The translations under genes were made by a program, and so were the position numbers. Below are positions 62,850-64,000 of a DNA stretch of 64,000 bases, in pieces. The DNA comes from Mycosarcoma maydis (taxonomy: Eukaryota > Basidiomycota > Ustilaginomycetes > Ustilaginales): NCBI RefSeq assembly GCF_000328475.2, contig NC_026487.1, positions 496,001 to 560,000 on the forward strand. Reading direction: 5' to 3'. Each line of letters begins with the position of its first letter. Position 1 is the first letter of the stretch. The notes under the pieces are model-generated. The model was not told the DNA's origin. It worked only from the letters and a program-made list of their open reading frames with translations, and searched no databases.

Positions 62850-64000
62850 TTACAGCCAGTGGAATGCCAGGTCGCGCAGGGCGTTTCGATCCCATAGTCG
62901 CGCAAATTGTACTGCAGGATTCGCAGTATTGTGTTCTGGCTGGAGCTGCGCATGGTGTGTAAGTGGGGCGGATCTCTTGGTCTGTTCCCAGTTGGGCAAG
63001 TGGTATACGTGCATTTGTGGAATCAGGCGGTTGAGCGTGGGTGCCGAGCTGCGGAGTTCACTGTTTGCACTGGTGATCAGGTAGCGCGACAGCACGTTGC
63101 TGAGCAAGACCAGCGGTCGGGTGGACGTGTGGTGATGGGCGCACAGTTGCGAGGTGCGATCGCAGTCCGAGCCGAAGTTGACACTCAGAACGCTTTCGTA
63201 GAGTGCTCGATCGCAGTGTGGCATATACAGCAGCGTGGGCTCGCAAATGCGAGTGTAAAAGCTTTCGATCGATGCACCTGGCTCGTCATCGGACCGCGTG
63301 GCGTTGCTTGGTGCGATACGGATCGCGTACCGTTCCAATAGCTCTCGATCTTGCGCAGTAAACACGGGGTCGTACGCTATACACTCGATCGCGCCTGAAT
63401 GCTCTGGTATCCGTGCTGTGCTGCTGGCCGAACACGCAGGACGAGTATGCAACTGCGACAGCCACGAGTGTATGACGAGCAGTAAACCGAGCTGGATCTG
63501 TGCGCTGCGCGAGCTGGTGGGCGAGCCTAAGCCCAAGCAGATGATTCGACGTGGAACGACTGCTGTTGAACCACGTTGCGGCTCATCCGCTTGCAGCTTG
63601 CTTGCTTCCTGCTCGCCGACTTGGGCTGCGCGCTTGGACGCGCAGATCGACTGTGCTTCATGGTCCGCTCCAGATGCAGTCCGCATGCTCCCAGCGCTGG
63701 GCCAGACGGTTCGTATTGAATCCGCAATCTGGTCTGCAAACGTCGTTGTACGCTGTGGCTCATCGCGACCACTCGCTGACGCCAGTTGGGACCCGAGATA
63801 TCTTGCAAACACATCCACTGCACCAACCGCTCTTTCTACCACGTTGCGCTGCGTCTCCTCGTCATTTTCTGCCCTTGCCATGCCACGACCACCGCGTCTT
63901 CTCGGTGCGCTGGCATACGCGAACCCACTCGAGGCTCCAGTGATGTTGGTGTTGCTGCTCGAGACGCTTTGTAGCCCCGCTGCCGCTGCCGCGGTCGCGC
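62850..64000 (-). CDS. SRR1-like protein, N-terminus missing (partial)
   Basis: SRR1-domain protein; plant SRR1 acts in the clock and yeast Ber1 in microtubule and proteasome regulation, with no settled chemistry. The stop is at 62850-62852. The frame stays open past the ATG complementary to 63879-63881 to the window edge, and the upstream text (GFAYASAPRRRGGRG) resembles the Arg-rich lead of SRR1 proteins. The true start is therefore probably outside, and 383 residues are visible. The domain shows RIICLGLGSPTSSRSAQIQLGLLLVI, then YDPVFTAQDRELLERY, LLYMPHCDRALYESVLSVNF and LVLLSNVLSRYL, the expected order of SRR1 motifs. Confidence 0.85.
   Translation of the reverse strand, partial: ATAAAAAGLQSVSSSNTNITGASSGFAYASAPRRRGGRGMARAENDEETQRNVVERAVGAVDVFARYLGSQLASASGRDEPQRTTTFADQIADSIRTVWPSAGSMRTASGADHEAQSICASKRAAQVGEQEASKLQADEPQRGSTAVVPRRIICLGLGSPTSSRSAQIQLGLLLVIHSWLSQLHTRPACSASSTARIPEHSGAIECIAYDPVFTAQDRELLERYAIRIAPSNATRSDDEPGASIESFYTRICEPTLLYMPHCDRALYESVLSVNFGSDCDRTSQLCAHHHTSTRPLVLLSNVLSRYLITSANSELRSSAPTLNRLIPQMHVYHLPNWEQTKRSAPLTHHAQLQPEHNTANPAVQFARLWDRNALRDLAFHWL

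Overview
The window is nuclear DNA from a fungus, most likely a basidiomycete smut (Ustilaginaceae-like). The evidence is large, mostly intronless genes of about 50-60% GC, short GT..AG introns in a few genes (a small hydrophilic protein, a secreted protein, the Rieske protein and Ypt1), and fungal housekeeping proteins throughout. No species was tested. There is one 100-N assembly gap at 24323-24422. I saw no tRNA, rRNA or CRISPR, and no complete transposon.

Left part (1-23.4 kb): a truncated endosomal Na+/H+ exchanger (minus) diverges from nucleoporin NIC96. They are followed by a Mn-type cation diffusion facilitator, mitochondrial threonyl-tRNA synthetase, Yme2, a small spliced hydrophilic protein, a JTB-like membrane protein, a mitochondrial-carrier-like protein and the HOPS/CORVET subunit Vps11. 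Middle (23.4-36 kb): a gene-poor stretch with the gap, which appears to cut a gene. It also holds an unrecognised 692-residue protein with a reading-frame conflict at its N-terminus, a small spliced secreted protein, the vitamin B6 enzyme Pdx1/Snz and the spliced Rieske protein of complex III. Right part (36-64 kb): dynactin p150, Utp23, an orphan single-pass membrane protein, a tocopherol-cyclase-like protein, a GH5 steryl-glucosidase/endoglycoceramidase-like enzyme, TRAPPC13, an indoleamine 2,3-dioxygenase/phosphopantetheinyl transferase fusion, Ypt1, Nse4 and a truncated SRR1-like protein.

The genes do not form one pathway. Recurring themes are membrane traffic (Nhx, Vps11, TRAPPC13, Ypt1, dynactin) and mitochondria (ThrRS, Yme2, carrier-like, Rieske).

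Two signals stand out. First, a single uninterrupted frame (54638-57946, minus) joins a complete heme dioxygenase (IDO) to a complete group II 4'-phosphopantetheinyl transferase, with the diagnostic residues of both present. Second, intergenic DNA is full of one heptamer family, CACGANN. It occurs as single sites and as separate tandem arrays, each array carrying its own version (CACGAAT, CACGAGT, CACGAGA, CACGAAC). I saw no such array inside a gene.
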